A stretch of DNA of 64,000 nt, taken from assembly GCF_940670765.1 (NCBI RefSeq), contig NZ_CALNVW010000044.1:1-64000 (forward strand). The letters are read 5' to 3'. How positions within the stretch are numbered: position 1 is the stretch's first letter; every line of letters starts with the position of its first letter. The notes under the pieces were generated by a model. It worked only from the letters and a program-made list of their open reading frames with translations, was not told where the DNA came from and ran no database searches. The translations under genes and the position numbers were made by a program. This document shows, one piece after another, positions 26,398 through 35,677 of the stretch. Origin of the DNA: Streptomyces sp. A 4/2 (GTDB lineage: Bacteria > Actinomycetota > Actinomycetes > Streptomycetales > Streptomycetaceae).

Positions 26398-28434
26398 TCA
26401 TGCGCGGGTCCCGTGCCTTTCGCCGTCCGGCTCCGAGGTGACTTGGTAGGACAGCAACTGCTGGAACAGGCCGCCCTCTTGTCCGGCGAGGTCCTTGTAG
26501 GTGCCCTCTTGCACGACTCGGCCCTCGTCGAGGACCACGATCCGGTCGGCGACGGCCACGTTGGTGATGCGGTGTGTCACCAGCAACACCACCCGGTCCT
26601 GGGCCAGGTTCCGCAGCCGCTGGAAGATCCGGAACTCGGCACGGGGATCGAGGTTCGCGGTCGGCTCGTCGAGGACCAGGAGCCCTGCCTCGCGGAAGAA
26701 CGCCCTGGCGAGCGCGATGCGCTGCCACTGGCCGCCGCTCAGCTCCTCCCCGTTCAGCCACTCGCGGGCCAGGAGGGTGTCCAGGCCGGCGCCGAGCTTG
26801 TCGACGACCTCGTCCGCGTCGGCGGCCTCGCACGCTTCACGCACCGCCGCGTCACCGCGGGCCGTGGGCTGCCCCTGGGTCACGTTCTCGCGCACCGTCA
26901 GCGGCCAGTGCGCGTAGTCCTGCGGTACCAGGGCGACCTGCTGCCACAGCGACTGCGGGTCGGCATCGTCGGTGGGGACGCCGTCCCACAACACCTGCCC
27001 GCCCGTGGGCAAGTACAGGCCGCTGACCAGCTTCGACAGCGTTGACTTTCCTGAGCCGTTGAAGCCGACCAGTGCGGTGACCTCGCCCCGGCGCAGAGTG
27101 AGCGATACGTCGGACAGCGCGTCCTGGTCCTTCCCTGCGTAGCGGTGCGAGACCGACTTGATCTCGATCTCATCGGGTGGCGTCGGCCGGTGCTCGCCGC
27201 GGCGCATGGTGTATCCGCCGGCCAAGTCGAGGAACCTGCTCCAGTCGTCCATGTACAGGCCGGTGCGCACAGCACGGGCCCCGACGGCGACCAGCCCGCG
27301 CACCGATTGGCCCGCCGTCTGCAGAGCGAAGACGGCCGTGCCGGCGTGCCCGACGCTGATGCGGCCGGTGGCCAGCAGCCACACCACCGCCGCCCACACC
27401 ACTCCCGATCCGAGGCCGCCGCACAGCGCGCCGACCAGCGACATGCGGGCACCCTTGTCGGCCGCGGTCCGGTCCTCGCGGTTGATCCGGGTCACCGTCT
27501 GCCGGTACCGGCCGGACAGGAAACCGGCCATCGTGCCGGCGCGGATCTGGTCGGCTGCCTCGCGGGTGAAGATGTGCCAACGCAGCACCGACAGCATGCG
27601 GTTGTCGCCGTTGCTCCGCAGGTTCGCCAGGTAGCGGACCCGGGCGGCGCTGACCTGGGCAAGGGCCTGCGGCAGGCTGGCCGCGACCAGGAGGGGAAGG
27701 AGCACCCAGCTCACACCGGCGAGCACGATGGCCCCGGCCAGGAAAGAGGCAGCCGAGGCGATCAGGTCCTGGCCCTCGTTGATCAAATCACCGGTGACCT
27801 GCGCTCCGCGGTCGGCGGCCTCCCGGTCACGGTTGAAGTCGGGGTCGTCATAGGCGGCGAGCTCCACCTCGGCGCAGCCGGTGAGCAGCATCTGCTCGGC
27901 CTCGCGCGACATGAGAGGGCTCAGCCGGGAGGAGAGCCAACTGACGGTAATCCCCAACAGGGCCCGCACTCCGGAAGCGGTGGCCAACAGGGCTACGGAC
28001 GGCCATGCCTGAAGGAGCCGGTGGTAGACATCTCCGCTGGTCAGCAGTGCGGTGAGGGTACCGCTGATCGCAATCAGGCCCAGGGCTTGCATCATGCCGG
28101 CCACCGTCTGGCACAGCAGCAGGCCGGTGGTGGCCCGCCGGTCGACCCGCCAGGCGAGTGCCAGCGACCGCCGGACCAGCTGGGGCAGGCGCCGGGCCAT
28201 GTCGCGCATGCGGATGGAGCGGCCGGCCGCTTCTCGGCTGCCGGTCAGGTCGACGAACCGCATCTGGGGCTCGGGGCCAGTCGTCTCCGAGGGGGAGACC
28301 TCCTCAACTGCCTCGGCTGCGCATGAGCCGTCAGGTTCGTGCTGCGGTCCAGGCGGTGGTACCGCGGCCGGGGTGGTGCGCGGACTGGGGATGTTGTCGG
28401 CTGCTGCATCGGTGGGCTCGCTCATGCTGCCCAC
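26398..28434 (-). CDS. ABC exporter, fused transmembrane and ATPase domains
   Basis: This 678-residue type IV half-transporter has an N-terminal ~75 residues of low complexity, six transmembrane helices between ~95 and 380, and an ATPase domain. The ATPase carries Walker A GFNGSGKST, signature LSGGQWQR, Walker B LLVLDEPTAN and the switch VTHR. No C39 peptidase domain is fused. Its start lies 13 nt inside the end of the peptide ORF 28565-28422, so peptide and exporter are translationally coupled. In RiPP clusters such exporters secrete the mature product; lipid or drug export is the alternative. Confidence 0.85.
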   Translation of the reverse strand: MGSMSEPTDAAADNIPSPRTTPAAVPPPGPQHEPDGSCAAEAVEEVSPSETTGPEPQMRFVDLTGSREAAGRSIRMRDMARRLPQLVRRSLALAWRVDRRATTGLLLCQTVAGMMQALGLIAISGTLTALLTSGDVYHRLLQAWPSVALLATASGVRALLGITVSWLSSRLSPLMSREAEQMLLTGCAEVELAAYDDPDFNRDREAADRGAQVTGDLINEGQDLIASAASFLAGAIVLAGVSWVLLPLLVAASLPQALAQVSAARVRYLANLRSNGDNRMLSVLRWHIFTREAADQIRAGTMAGFLSGRYRQTVTRINREDRTAADKGARMSLVGALCGGLGSGVVWAAVVWLLATGRISVGHAGTAVFALQTAGQSVRGLVAVGARAVRTGLYMDDWSRFLDLAGGYTMRRGEHRPTPPDEIEIKSVSHRYAGKDQDALSDVSLTLRRGEVTALVGFNGSGKSTLSKLVSGLYLPTGGQVLWDGVPTDDADPQSLWQQVALVPQDYAHWPLTVRENVTQGQPTARGDAAVREACEAADADEVVDKLGAGLDTLLAREWLNGEELSGGQWQRIALARAFFREAGLLVLDEPTANLDPRAEFRIFQRLRNLAQDRVVLLVTHRITNVAVADRIVVLDEGRVVQEGTYKDLAGQEGGLFQQLLSYQVTSEPDGERHGTRA

Positions 28435-28565
28435 TCCGTATCCGGTTGTGATGAGCGGCAGACGTCGGCGTCGGCCCTCTGCGTATCGACAGAGAGATGG
28501 TCCGCAGCAGGCTGTCGTTGTTCGAATCCAAGAGGCTGATACACGGGGGCGAGTACAGGATTCAT
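28422..28565 (-). CDS. 47-residue peptide gene before the exporter; candidate precursor
   Basis: ATG 28565 follows GGAGG by five bases, a strong site that decides this start over the GTG at 28634, which lacks one. The product runs MNPVLAPVYQPLGFEQRQPA, AADHLSVDTQRADAD, VCRSSQPDTEWAA. It is short, Gln/Asp-rich, has one Cys, one Trp near the end and three Asp in the last third, and overlaps the exporter start by 13 nt. Methyltransferases of PIMT type in the same operon act on Asp in known RiPPs, which makes it a plausible substrate. I know no similar precursor family, and it could simply be a leader peptide. Confidence 0.5.
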   Translation of the reverse strand: MNPVLAPVYQPLGFEQRQPAADHLSVDTQRADADVCRSSQPDTEWAA

Positions 28566-28655
28566 TTCATCCTCCATCTGGGCGCGCGAGGGGTACTGGT
28601 GCTCTAAGAAACGCCGTCCGTCCGGGGCCGTCACGGCCTCGGACGGACGAATTCT

Positions 28656-28728
28656 TCGAACGTAAATACGGTCATGATGTACAGGGCAGTGCCTGTGGGC
28701 CTGGACGCTTTTGAACTCACACGTTCGA
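28656..28728. promoter_or_regulatory. Inverted TCGAACGT repeats upstream of the operon
   Basis: TCGAACGT (28656-28663) and ACGTTCGA (28721-28728) are inverted copies 57 bp apart in the region that must hold the promoter of the minus-strand operon. The spacing allows looping by a dimeric regulator, but no regulator gene is in the operon and chance is not excluded. Confidence 0.3.
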
Positions 28729-28754
28729 GTGGACGCGGGTTGGGCGGCACCCGA

Positions 28755-29243
28755 TCAGGCTCTTGCGCGGTTGGTGTCGGACCCTCGCTGCGGGCCGGAA
28801 CAGGATGGGTCGGCGTGGCACCCGTCCTCCAGGTAGCAGTCGTGCGGTCCGAAGTCGGTGTGGTTCAAGGTGAGTAGGCCGAGGTACTCCACGCCCAGGT
28901 TCTCCAGGCTTTGCTCCGCCTGGCTGTGCAGGTTGAGAGGGCTGTGTGCGTTGAGGGCCAGTACCTCTGGAGGCCCCGATCGAGCACGTGATCCGAACTT
29001 CCTTACGGGCACTTGGGCAAGAATCCGGCCCAGCAGTCTCAGAGAGTGGCCGAGACCGTAGACGTCGGAGGTGTCGTAGACAGTTGCCCCCTTTTGCGTG
29101 GGTGCTGAGGAGGGCATCGACCGCGTTGTCGTCAGCAACGGGCGCCCACCCTGCGGCGTGGCCCTGGTTGATCGCCGCCCCCCCCGATGGGGTGGCAGCC
29201 GACACCGAGGGGATGCTCGTCCCATCCAGCGATCAGGCGTCAC
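28755..29243 (-). pseudogene. Aldo/keto reductase, fragmentary
   Basis: The frame contains GATVYDTSDVYGLGHSLRLL, the beta2-alpha2 region of aldo/keto reductases with the catalytic Asp and Tyr. A swapped-frame stretch follows, then SQAEQSLENLGVEYLGLLTL, the LG-D/EYIDLxxxH region of the family. Both flanks are scrambled and only about 110 of ~320 residues are recognisable. It lies just upstream of the multi-Nudix operon promoter. Confidence 0.55.
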
Positions 29244-29820
29244 CGGGGCAAGTGAGAAGTCACGACGGGCTCGCTCTCATCGCGAAGACTGGGGCGGCGA
29301 CTCGGCCCGTTGCGGTGTGGAACGGCATCGAGGCGAGAGCCCGGGGAGATCGAAAGGGAAATGGGGCGGTGTGCGGCTTGGCCAACCCCGTTCCTGCCGT
29401 GGCATTTGTCCGAAGGTGACGTCCCGTTGCCCAGCGGCTCATATCGGGGGTCATTTCCCGGGCGAGAACATGCCGTGTCGACTCGACTCGTCCGGAAATG
29501 CCCGCATCTGGTGACTGAGTCGAGAGTTCGAAGGCTCATCTGAATGACCCTCGAAGCCTTCGGCCGTCTGGTCCGACGGATGACGGCCAGGGCAGGCTGG
29601 TGATCAGGCTCCAAACCGTTGGATCTGAAGGCAGTTTGACGCCCCCACCACCACATGAGCTCTATCCCGCCCGGTTGGCAAGAGCACCTGAGCTTCCCCC
29701 GTTCCGTCCGCCTCTAGAGCCTGTCTCTCAGATCCGTCTGTGGCATCGTCATGCTCGTAATCGAGTCCTGGTTGGCTCGGTAATTTCTAGGGCCAGCACC
29801 GCCTGGCGCAGGGGGAAGGC
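29244..29820. other. No recognised gene
   Basis: Non-coding by inspection: frames are short and compositionally unlike neighbours. A stretch near 29717-29735 (gcctgtctctcagatccg) resembles the outer end of IS4/IS5-type elements, but I found no partner. Confidence 0.4.
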
Positions 29821-30315
29821 ATGGTTCACAGTCCATTCGACGTTTCTTTGGCGCACGGCCAGAGCATGCAATGGAAGCTCGGCGGGTCTGGGTGGGCCAC
29901 CTGGTCATGGTCAGTGAACGCTGCGGAACAGAAGGTGCACGCCTCCTATGTAGGACCCGAGGTTCTGGCCGCGTTCATGAACGGCGTCCGGGATCTACTC
30001 CGTGGGTGCAGTGCGACCTTCGTGACGTTCCTCAACGAGCCAAGCGGGACGAGGGTCTTCTTCAACCAGACAGAGAAGGAAGTCTTCGTACAGATCGTGG
30101 AGTTCGCGGACTTGAACGAACCCTCGTCCTGGTGGTCGGACGCGAAACTGGTCTGGGCAGGCCGGCTACCAACCGAGGCGTTTGTCGAGGCTTTCATGAC
30201 CATGGTTGAGGAGCTTCTCTCCGAACACGGAACAGACGGGTACCGGAAGCGCTGGGGCTACGAGTTCCCCGCCCTGGAATGGGAGACGCTCCAGGCGGCG
30301 CACAGCTCCCGCTGA
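29821..30315 (+). CDS. Hypothetical protein
   Basis: This 164-residue globular protein (ATG 29821) is preceded by GGGGGAAGG. It contains patterns of a small alpha/beta domain, such as EVLAAFMNGVRDLLRGCSAT, VFFNQTEKEVFVQIVEFADL and PTEAFVEAFMTMVEELLSEH. No signal peptide, motif or known family is seen. Its general look (immunity-like, Trp-rich, acidic) resembles orphan immunity or SUFU/SMI1-type proteins, but that is only an impression. It ends 8 bp before an IS5 element. Confidence 0.6.
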   Translation: MVHSPFDVSLAHGQSMQWKLGGSGWATWSWSVNAAEQKVHASYVGPEVLAAFMNGVRDLLRGCSATFVTFLNEPSGTRVFFNQTEKEVFVQIVEFADLNEPSSWWSDAKLVWAGRLPTEAFVEAFMTMVEELLSEHGTDGYRKRWGYEFPALEWETLQAAHSSR

Positions 30316-30322
30316 CCCGCAC

Positions 30323-31183
30323 CTACGCTCGCGTCCAGATCAAGATGGCTGCGAGGTGGAGCGCGCCCTCGTATGCGATCGCGAGCTTGTCGGTTCGCAT
30401 GGCCAGGCCGCGCCATTGCTTGAGGCGGTTGATGCAACGCTCGACCGCGTTGCGCTGCTTGTACGTCTCGGCGTCGAAAGCGGGCGGTCGGCCGCCGGCA
30501 CTGCCGCGACGAAGGCGGTGACCGACCTGATCGGCGGGCTGAGGGATGACGGCACGTATTCCGCGTCGGCGAAGGTGGTTCCTGATCGCGCGGGATGAAT
30601 AAGCGCGGTCGGCCAGGACGACATCCGGTCGGCTCCTCGGTCTTCCAGGCCCACGTCGCGGAACACGAATGTCGGCCATGACGGCCTCAAAGGCCGGCGC
30701 GTCACCTGCCTGGCCTGCGGTGACGCGGACGGCCAGCGGCCGCGCATGGCTGTCGCTAGCAAGGTGGACTTTCGTGCTCAGGCCGCCGCGGGAGCGTCCG
30801 AGCGCGTGGTCGTCGGGTTCGGCCTGGTCTGGAGCCCCTTTTTCCTGGCTCCGGCAGCGTGTTGGTGGGCTCGGCAGACGGTGGAGTCCACCGACACGGT
30901 CCAGCCGATGTTGTCAGCGTCGTCGGCCGCTGCCAGAAGCGCGGCCAGAATGCGTTTCCAGGTGCCGTCCGCAGCCCATCTGAGCAGCCGTTTGTGAGCG
31001 GTTCTGGAACGAGCCGAGCTCGTCCGGCAGGTCACGCCAGGGTGAGCACGTGCGGTACTTCCACGCGATGGCTTCAAGGGTTCGGCGGTGGTCGGCCCAC
31101 CGCCGCCCACGAACCGGGTCGGCCGGCATCAGCGGCTCGATCCGGTCCCACATCGCATCAGTGATCACCAGCCGGACAGACAT
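30323..31183 (-). mobile_element. IS5-family element (IS427 group), degenerate transposase
   Basis: The transposase reads from ATG 31183 (MSVRLVITDAMWDRIEPLMP, CSPWRDLPDELGSF). After a break near 31005 it continues AHKRLLRWAADGTWKRILAA and VDSTVCRAHQHAAGARKKG. At the run AAAAAGGGG (30835-30843 on the complement) the reading must slip -1 to continue as PDQAEPDDHALGRSRGG and the C-terminal domain, ending IYEGALHLAAILIW-like. The slip is probably programmed, as in other elements of this group, but the earlier break is not. The element is therefore probably inactive. Confidence 0.75.
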
Positions 31184-31220
31184 GTCCGATCAACTGACCA
31201 ATCGACCAAAGAGACACGGC

Positions 31221-31342
31221 CTAGTACTCCAGCCGGACTTCTTCATTAGCGCTGGTCAGCGGTTCGAGTGTGGGGAGTGTAGCGGGCTGGAACAGGGGTG
31301 GGGCGGTCTTGGCCGGGCCGTCCCACGAACGTGTGGCCGCGC
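31221..31342 (+). repeat. Left 122-bp terminal inverted repeat of IS701
   Basis: Starts ctagtactccagccggactt and ends gtgtggccgcgc. Every base is the complement of 32664-32785, and the match fails at the next position inside. Confidence 0.85.
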
Positions 31343-31400
31343 CGTGTGTAGTGGCAACGGCGGGCGCGTGCTTGGTGGCGGCGACGCCAGTGGGACCACG

Positions 31401-32627
31401 TCATCGCGTGGTTGCGGTCCGGAGCACGGTGGCGGGGTCCAGTTGCCAGCAGACGTCGAATCTCGGCCGGTGTGAGGTCCACGAGGTCGGGTGTGTCCCG
31501 TTCGATGCCCCCTTTTCTCGTTCCTGGGCGGCCAGGACCGCGAGGAAGGCATGCGCGAGCATGGCGAGGGTGATGTGCCGGTACCAACCCACCCAGCGGC
31601 GGACTTCGTACTGGTCCAGGCCGCATTCGTTCTTCGCGCTCTGGAAGCATTCCTCGACCTTCCGGCGGCAGCCGGCGACGTGCACCAGGTCGGCGACGGT
31701 GGCGTCCAGGGGTGCACTGGCGAGGTAGTAGGCGAGTTCGTCGGGCTTGGCGATACTGCGGCGGGCCAGCATCCAGCGCTGCCGGGTCGGTTCGTCGCCG
31801 TCGAATTCCCACACTGCGGGGAGGCGAGCTGCGGCCCAGTCGTAGAAGCGCTCGCCCTTCGCGCCGCTTCCTGCGGACAGCCGCTGCCAGGCTTCGGGCG
31901 GCGCCTGGCCGATGAGGTGGTCGATGCGCGGACCGTGGACCTGCTGGGACTTGGGCACGGCCACGACGTAGGAAAGCTGATGGTCTTCGAGGAAGCGACG
32001 GAAGTGGGAGTCCTGGCCGTAGGCGGAGTCCGCGGTGACCCAACCAACGGGCAGGGGCGAGGCGAGGGCCCGCAGGATGGTGGCCCTCGCCAGCTCTCCC
32101 TTGGTGGCGAAGGCGCGGTCGTCGGGGACACGGGCGGCCCGACAGCGTTCGCGGTCCTCGGTCCAGGACTTGGGCAGGTAGAGCTCACGGTCGACCAGGG
32201 TGTGGCCGCGGGTGGTGGCGTAGGCGGCGAAGACGCCGATCTGGCAGTTCTCGGTGCGGCCTGCGGTACCGGAGTACTGGCGCTGGACGCCGGCTGAGGT
32301 GGTGCCCTTCTTCACGAAGCCGGTGTCGTCGATGATCAGCACTCCGTTGTCCGCGCCGAGGTGTTCGGCGACGTAGGCGTGCAGGTCGTTGCGGACCTCG
32401 TCGGCCTCCTAGCGGCTCCGGGAGAGCAGGTGCTGCAGCCCGTCGGGGGTGGCGTGCCCGGCGTATTCGGCGAGCTGCCAGCCATTCTTGCGGCCCACCG
32501 GGCCAAGAAGCCCACGGACGTAGTCCCGCATCCGACGCCTGGACTCCACGCGGGTAAAACGGCCCCCGATCCGCAAGAGGAGCTCGCCAAGTTCCTCTTC
32601 CCACAGGTTTGTTGGTACATCGTCCAT
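31401..32627 (-). pseudogene. IS701 transposase with in-frame amber codon
   Basis: The DDE transposase of ~408 codons starts at ATG 32627 (MDDVPTNLWEEELGELLLRI). A TAG at 32411-32409 ends the first ORF after HLLSRSR. Reading through gives EADEVRNDLHAYVAEHLGAD and the catalytic IIDDTGFVKKG, with later ADSAYGQD and the RKVEECFQSAKNECGLDQYE motif carrying the final Glu. One C-to-T change would turn a Trp codon into this stop. The rest is open to the stop at 31401. Confidence 0.8.
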
Positions 32628-32663
32628 GCGGTCGGAATGCCCGAAACACTGCCACTACAAGCA

Positions 32664-32785
32664 GCGCGGCCACACGTTCGTGGGACGGCCCGGCCAAGAC
32701 CGCCCCACCCCTGTTCCAGCCCGCTACACTCCCCACACTCGAACCGCTGACCAGCGCTAATGAAGAAGTCCGGCTGGAGTACTAG
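32664..32785 (-). repeat. Right 122-bp terminal inverted repeat of IS701
   Basis: Exact inverse of 31221-31342. It ends aagtccggctggagtactag. Confidence 0.85.
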
Positions 32786-32884
32786 CCGTCGAGTCTGCGG
32801 ACGTCAGATATCCCCGCGTGGGGTGCCCTGGCCATCCCGCTCGACGTCCAGAGACCCGGCTCCAATTCCCCGAGGACCTTCCCC

Positions 32885-33060
32885 GTGACTGGGATCTACG
32901 AAGCCGCCACCGTGGTGCTCGGCGTCACGACAACTGCTGGTGCCGTTGGCACGGTGCTCCTGGCCCGTTCACGTACAGCCCTGGCCCCCGGCCACGCCAC
33001 GATCGAGGAGCAGAAGACGACGCAGAGCCACCTGTTGGCAGCCGCGGGCACGCGCCGGAG
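32885..33060 (+). CDS. N-terminal fragment of a small membrane protein
   Basis: GTG 32885 with an upstream GAGGA opens VTGIYEAATVVLGVTTTAGA, continuing GTVLLARSRTALAPGHA and EEQKTTQSHLLAAAG. It has one transmembrane helix and a polar tail. After about 60 codons the frame enters sequence that belongs to the Tn3 remnant on the other strand, so the gene is cut there. Function unknown. Confidence 0.3.
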
Positions 33061-33119
33061 GGCGGCTCGCAGACGACGCCCTTCCCCGGTGTCGGGGATC
33101 TTGACCCGGTCAGGATTGA

Positions 33120-34533
33120 TGGACGCGAGTCGGGCGAGGTGGTCAGGTCCTTCATACGGGTCCGGCCGTTACCCAGGTGCACGAAGGCGTCCAGGAACCC
33201 GGTCCAGGCGTGTACCTCGAACAGTTGGTCCGGCAGGTCGATCTTCGGAAGCATCTTCTCGACCCGGCTGCGCAGCCAGGCCAGGGACTTCGGCTCGCCG
33301 AGCGCGTGGAGCCTCTCCACGTTCAGCTTCGCCCGCCCGTTGGGCTGGACCTCGATGCTGATCTTCGCGTCCGCTCCGGCCTCCTCCAGGTGCTCGGCCA
33401 TCTGCTTCCACCTCGCGTCCAGAACCTCCGTCAGCTCCCGCAGGTGCTCCTCGGTGTCCTCCTCCAGGCTCAGCCCGGCCAGGACGTCCTCGCGCACCGC
33501 CTCCCAGCCCTTGCGGTCCAGCAGGCGGGCGCGCGGGTCGGACCAACGGTGCGAGGGGGACGCGAAGGTGTCACGGCGCTGGAGCGCGCGGAACAGCTGC
33601 TCCAGCACGCACACCACATACGCGTCACGGTCGACCGCTCCCTGCGGGAGCTCGGCGTTCGCGTACACCGCCTTGCGCCAGTGCCCCGGCACCAGCTTGT
33701 CGTCGACCTCCCGCGGCAGCAGCGGCTTCTCGCCCGCCTTCCGCCGCGACAGCGCCGGGAGCCGCTTCCCCCCGGTCAGGATGCGCATCCCGCCGGTCGC
33801 CGCCCCGAGCGCCCTCGACTCGCCCAGCAGCGACAGGAACGGCTTGACGGTGTTGTAGCGCAACGCCAGCGCCCCGCGCAGCGCACTCTCGGCCGTGCCG
33901 TCGTCCTCGGGGACCAGGCTCACCACCACGGTGGCCGCGAAAGCTGGACAGCGCCGCACGGGGCGCGACCTCCTCCAGCGCCGCCCACAGGGCCGCCACG
34001 TCCACATCGCAGCCGCTCTGCTCGATCAGCTCCAGCTTCAGGCGGCCCAGCTGGAAGGCGGCGACGTCCTCAACTCGCTGCAACGCGCCCTTCATCGCAG
34101 TACCAGCGGTCCGCGTCGGCGGCTGGCGCATCCGCTCCAGCTCCGAGTACCGCTTGCCCTCCGGCGTCTTCAGCGTGGCGACCAGATCACCGGGCAGCGC
34201 GGGGTCGGCCTGCCGGGCGGCCTTCGCGCCGGTGGTGTGCAGCCGCTTCTCCGCGATGACGCGGACCTCGGACACCTGCCGGGCCAGCACGCTCACCCCC
34301 GGCAACAGCACCCGGTGCCGGCGCAGCCAGCCCACCGCGTGATCGAACAACGCCTTCGGCCCCTCGGCGTGCGGCGTCCACGCCCGACCGTGCAGGAACG
34401 CCCGGAACCTCCGGCCCTGGGCATGGCCCTCGAACGGGTGGTAGCCGTACGCGTCGCAGATCTCCCCAAGATCTGTGCCAGAACCTTTGGAGATCAACGA
34501 AGCCACCGCTGCTGTTTCAGCATCGCGCTCCAC
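33120..34533 (-). pseudogene. Tn3-family transposase, truncated and frameshifted
   Basis: The downstream part matches the central domain of Tn3-type transposases: DTFASPSHRWSDPRARLLDR, KQMAEHLEEAGADAKISIEV, LPKIDLPDQLFEVHAWTGFL and GNGRTRMKDLTTS, after which homology stops at ~33130. The upstream part (34533 to ~33945, ending VDVAALWAALEEVAPRAALS) is in another frame. A 1-nt insertion near 33948 separates it from FAATVVVSLVPEDD. Tn3 transposases are ~1000 residues; about 460 remain, with both ends missing. No resolvase or terminal repeat is visible. Confidence 0.75.
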
Positions 34534-35037
34534 ACCGCCCGCGACCAGGTGATGCAGGCCGCGGGCATCGTCAGCGCGGACACCGATCGGGAGACTCTTC
34601 TCGGGACAATCGGCCGCCGGATCCTGACCGGCCTGCTCCCGCCCCGCCGGCAGCGGGTCAGTACCCGCAAGGTCAAGTCACCGATGTCCCGCTACAGCGA
34701 GCGCCACGCCGACGGCCGGCCCGACACCAGCCGCACCGTCACCCGCCTCGACGTCACCGTCCTCGAACCCGTGGACCCGTCACCCGCGCTGCCCACAGCA
34801 TCCCGGGACGACCGGCACGCCAACCCCGCCGGGCGGCGCCGACACCGCATCCTGGCACTCCTCCAGGAAGACCGCAGGCGCCTCTGGCAACCCCGCGACA
34901 TCGCCGCCCACTTCGGCGACATCACCCTGGAAGCCATGTACGGACAACTGAATCGGTGGGCCGTCGGTGGGCTCGTCCGCAAGCTCGGCCCCGGCCTCTA
35001 CGCCGCAACACCATGGTCCCCAGCCCCACTTGCGTGA
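34505..35037 (+). pseudogene. IS4-family transposase C-terminus with winged-helix tail
   Basis: From ~34509 the plus strand reads FSIALHTARDQVMQAAGIVS, then LLGTIGRRILTGLLPPRRQR and RKVKSPMSRYSERHADGRPD, the end of the DDE domain of large Streptomyces IS4 transposases. A linker and a winged-helix (RRHRILALLQEDRRRLWQPR, DIAAHFGDITLEAMYGQLNR) finish at 35037, as in full-length relatives. The N-terminal ~300 residues are absent; the break coincides with the 5' end of the Tn3 remnant. Confidence 0.65.
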
Positions 35038-35503
35038 CCAGCGAAAACGCTAACCACCCGGCCTTGGGTCAAGGTCCCACCACCTTCACCCAGAAGCAGC
35101 CGCAGCCGACCGTGGACATCACGGTGGACCGGACCCTGTCGCATGCCAGAAGGGTGTATGTCGTCTCCACCGACACCCCGTGACGGGCCGCGTGCTCGGC
35201 AGGTCGGGTCGCGTCCGCAGGCGCCAGGGGCCCCCGTTCCGTAAAATCTCCGCTGCTACATCGCAACCGCCAATACTGCAGTTCTATACGGTACTTGGGA
35301 TGTGCATCCACTACATCGGGATCAATCGACCGCCTTGCCGCGGGCATATTGCCACCGCACACTCTGAACTACTGCCAAACATCGGGTGGCTGTTCTTTGC
35401 GGTGACGCAGGTCACTTGACGCCGTGGGAGCCTCGGCATTCACTTCTGCCGCAGCCGAAGACCGTTCGGCGGCCTGCAACTGGGGAACAGAACCTTCCCC
35501 GCC
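35038..35503. other. Non-coding upstream region of the peptide-P450 pair
   Basis: No credible gene is seen here. The local GC content drops around 35270-35400 (for example cagttctatacggtacttgg), which suits a promoter for the plus-strand peptide gene, but I could not define a clear -35/-10 pair. Confidence 0.4.
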
Positions 35504-35515
35504 ATGGAGGTCCGG

Positions 35516-35593
35516 ATGAAGTTCGTTCGTCTCGTGAAGCGGATGCGCAGCGACAAGAGCCTCAAGGCGTACGCCTGGTACGGCTGGATCTGA
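35516..35593 (+). CDS. Atropopeptide-type precursor peptide, core AWYGWI
   Basis: The 25-codon gene encodes a basic leader MKFVRLVKRMRSDKSLK and an aromatic end AYAWYGWI. GGAGG five bases before ATG 35516 is an excellent ribosome-binding site and decides against the in-frame ATG at 35504. The C-terminal six residues parallel the AWYIWY core of tryptorubin A, whose precursor is also tiny and is followed by a P450 that forges carbon-carbon and carbon-nitrogen bonds between Trp, Tyr and the backbone. Here Gly replaces Ile4 and Ile replaces the last Tyr. The P450 gene starts 84 bp downstream on the same strand. Confidence 0.8.
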   Translation: MKFVRLVKRMRSDKSLKAYAWYGWI

Positions 35594-35677
35594 CCGGCCC
35601 ACGCCCGTAGGTTCTGGAAGCCGGTGGGGGGCCTGACCCGATGGCCCGCCACCGGCCCGCGCTCCCGGAGGTTCCCG

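Larger units (their letters stand above)
31221..32785 (-). mobile_element. IS701-family insertion sequence with 122-bp perfect terminal inverted repeats
   Basis: The element is bounded by CTAG at 31221-31224 and 32782-32785, matching the YTAR target preference of IS701. Its two ends are perfectly inverted for 122 bp. IS701 ends are normally a few tens of base pairs at most, so one end has probably been replaced by a copy of the other. The transposase gene inside carries an amber codon, so the copy cannot move by itself. Confidence 0.8.

Noticed and set aside
14339..28634. FxLD lanthipeptide cluster
   Set aside because: The PIMT domain resembles the FxLD-system methyltransferase, but no dehydratase, cyclase or FxLD precursor is present, so I do not use that name.
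28717..29205. Second frame over the aldo/keto reductase remnant as a separate gene
   Set aside because: The only protein-like phrases belong to the aldo/keto reductase in the neighbouring frame; this frame is its shifted shadow.
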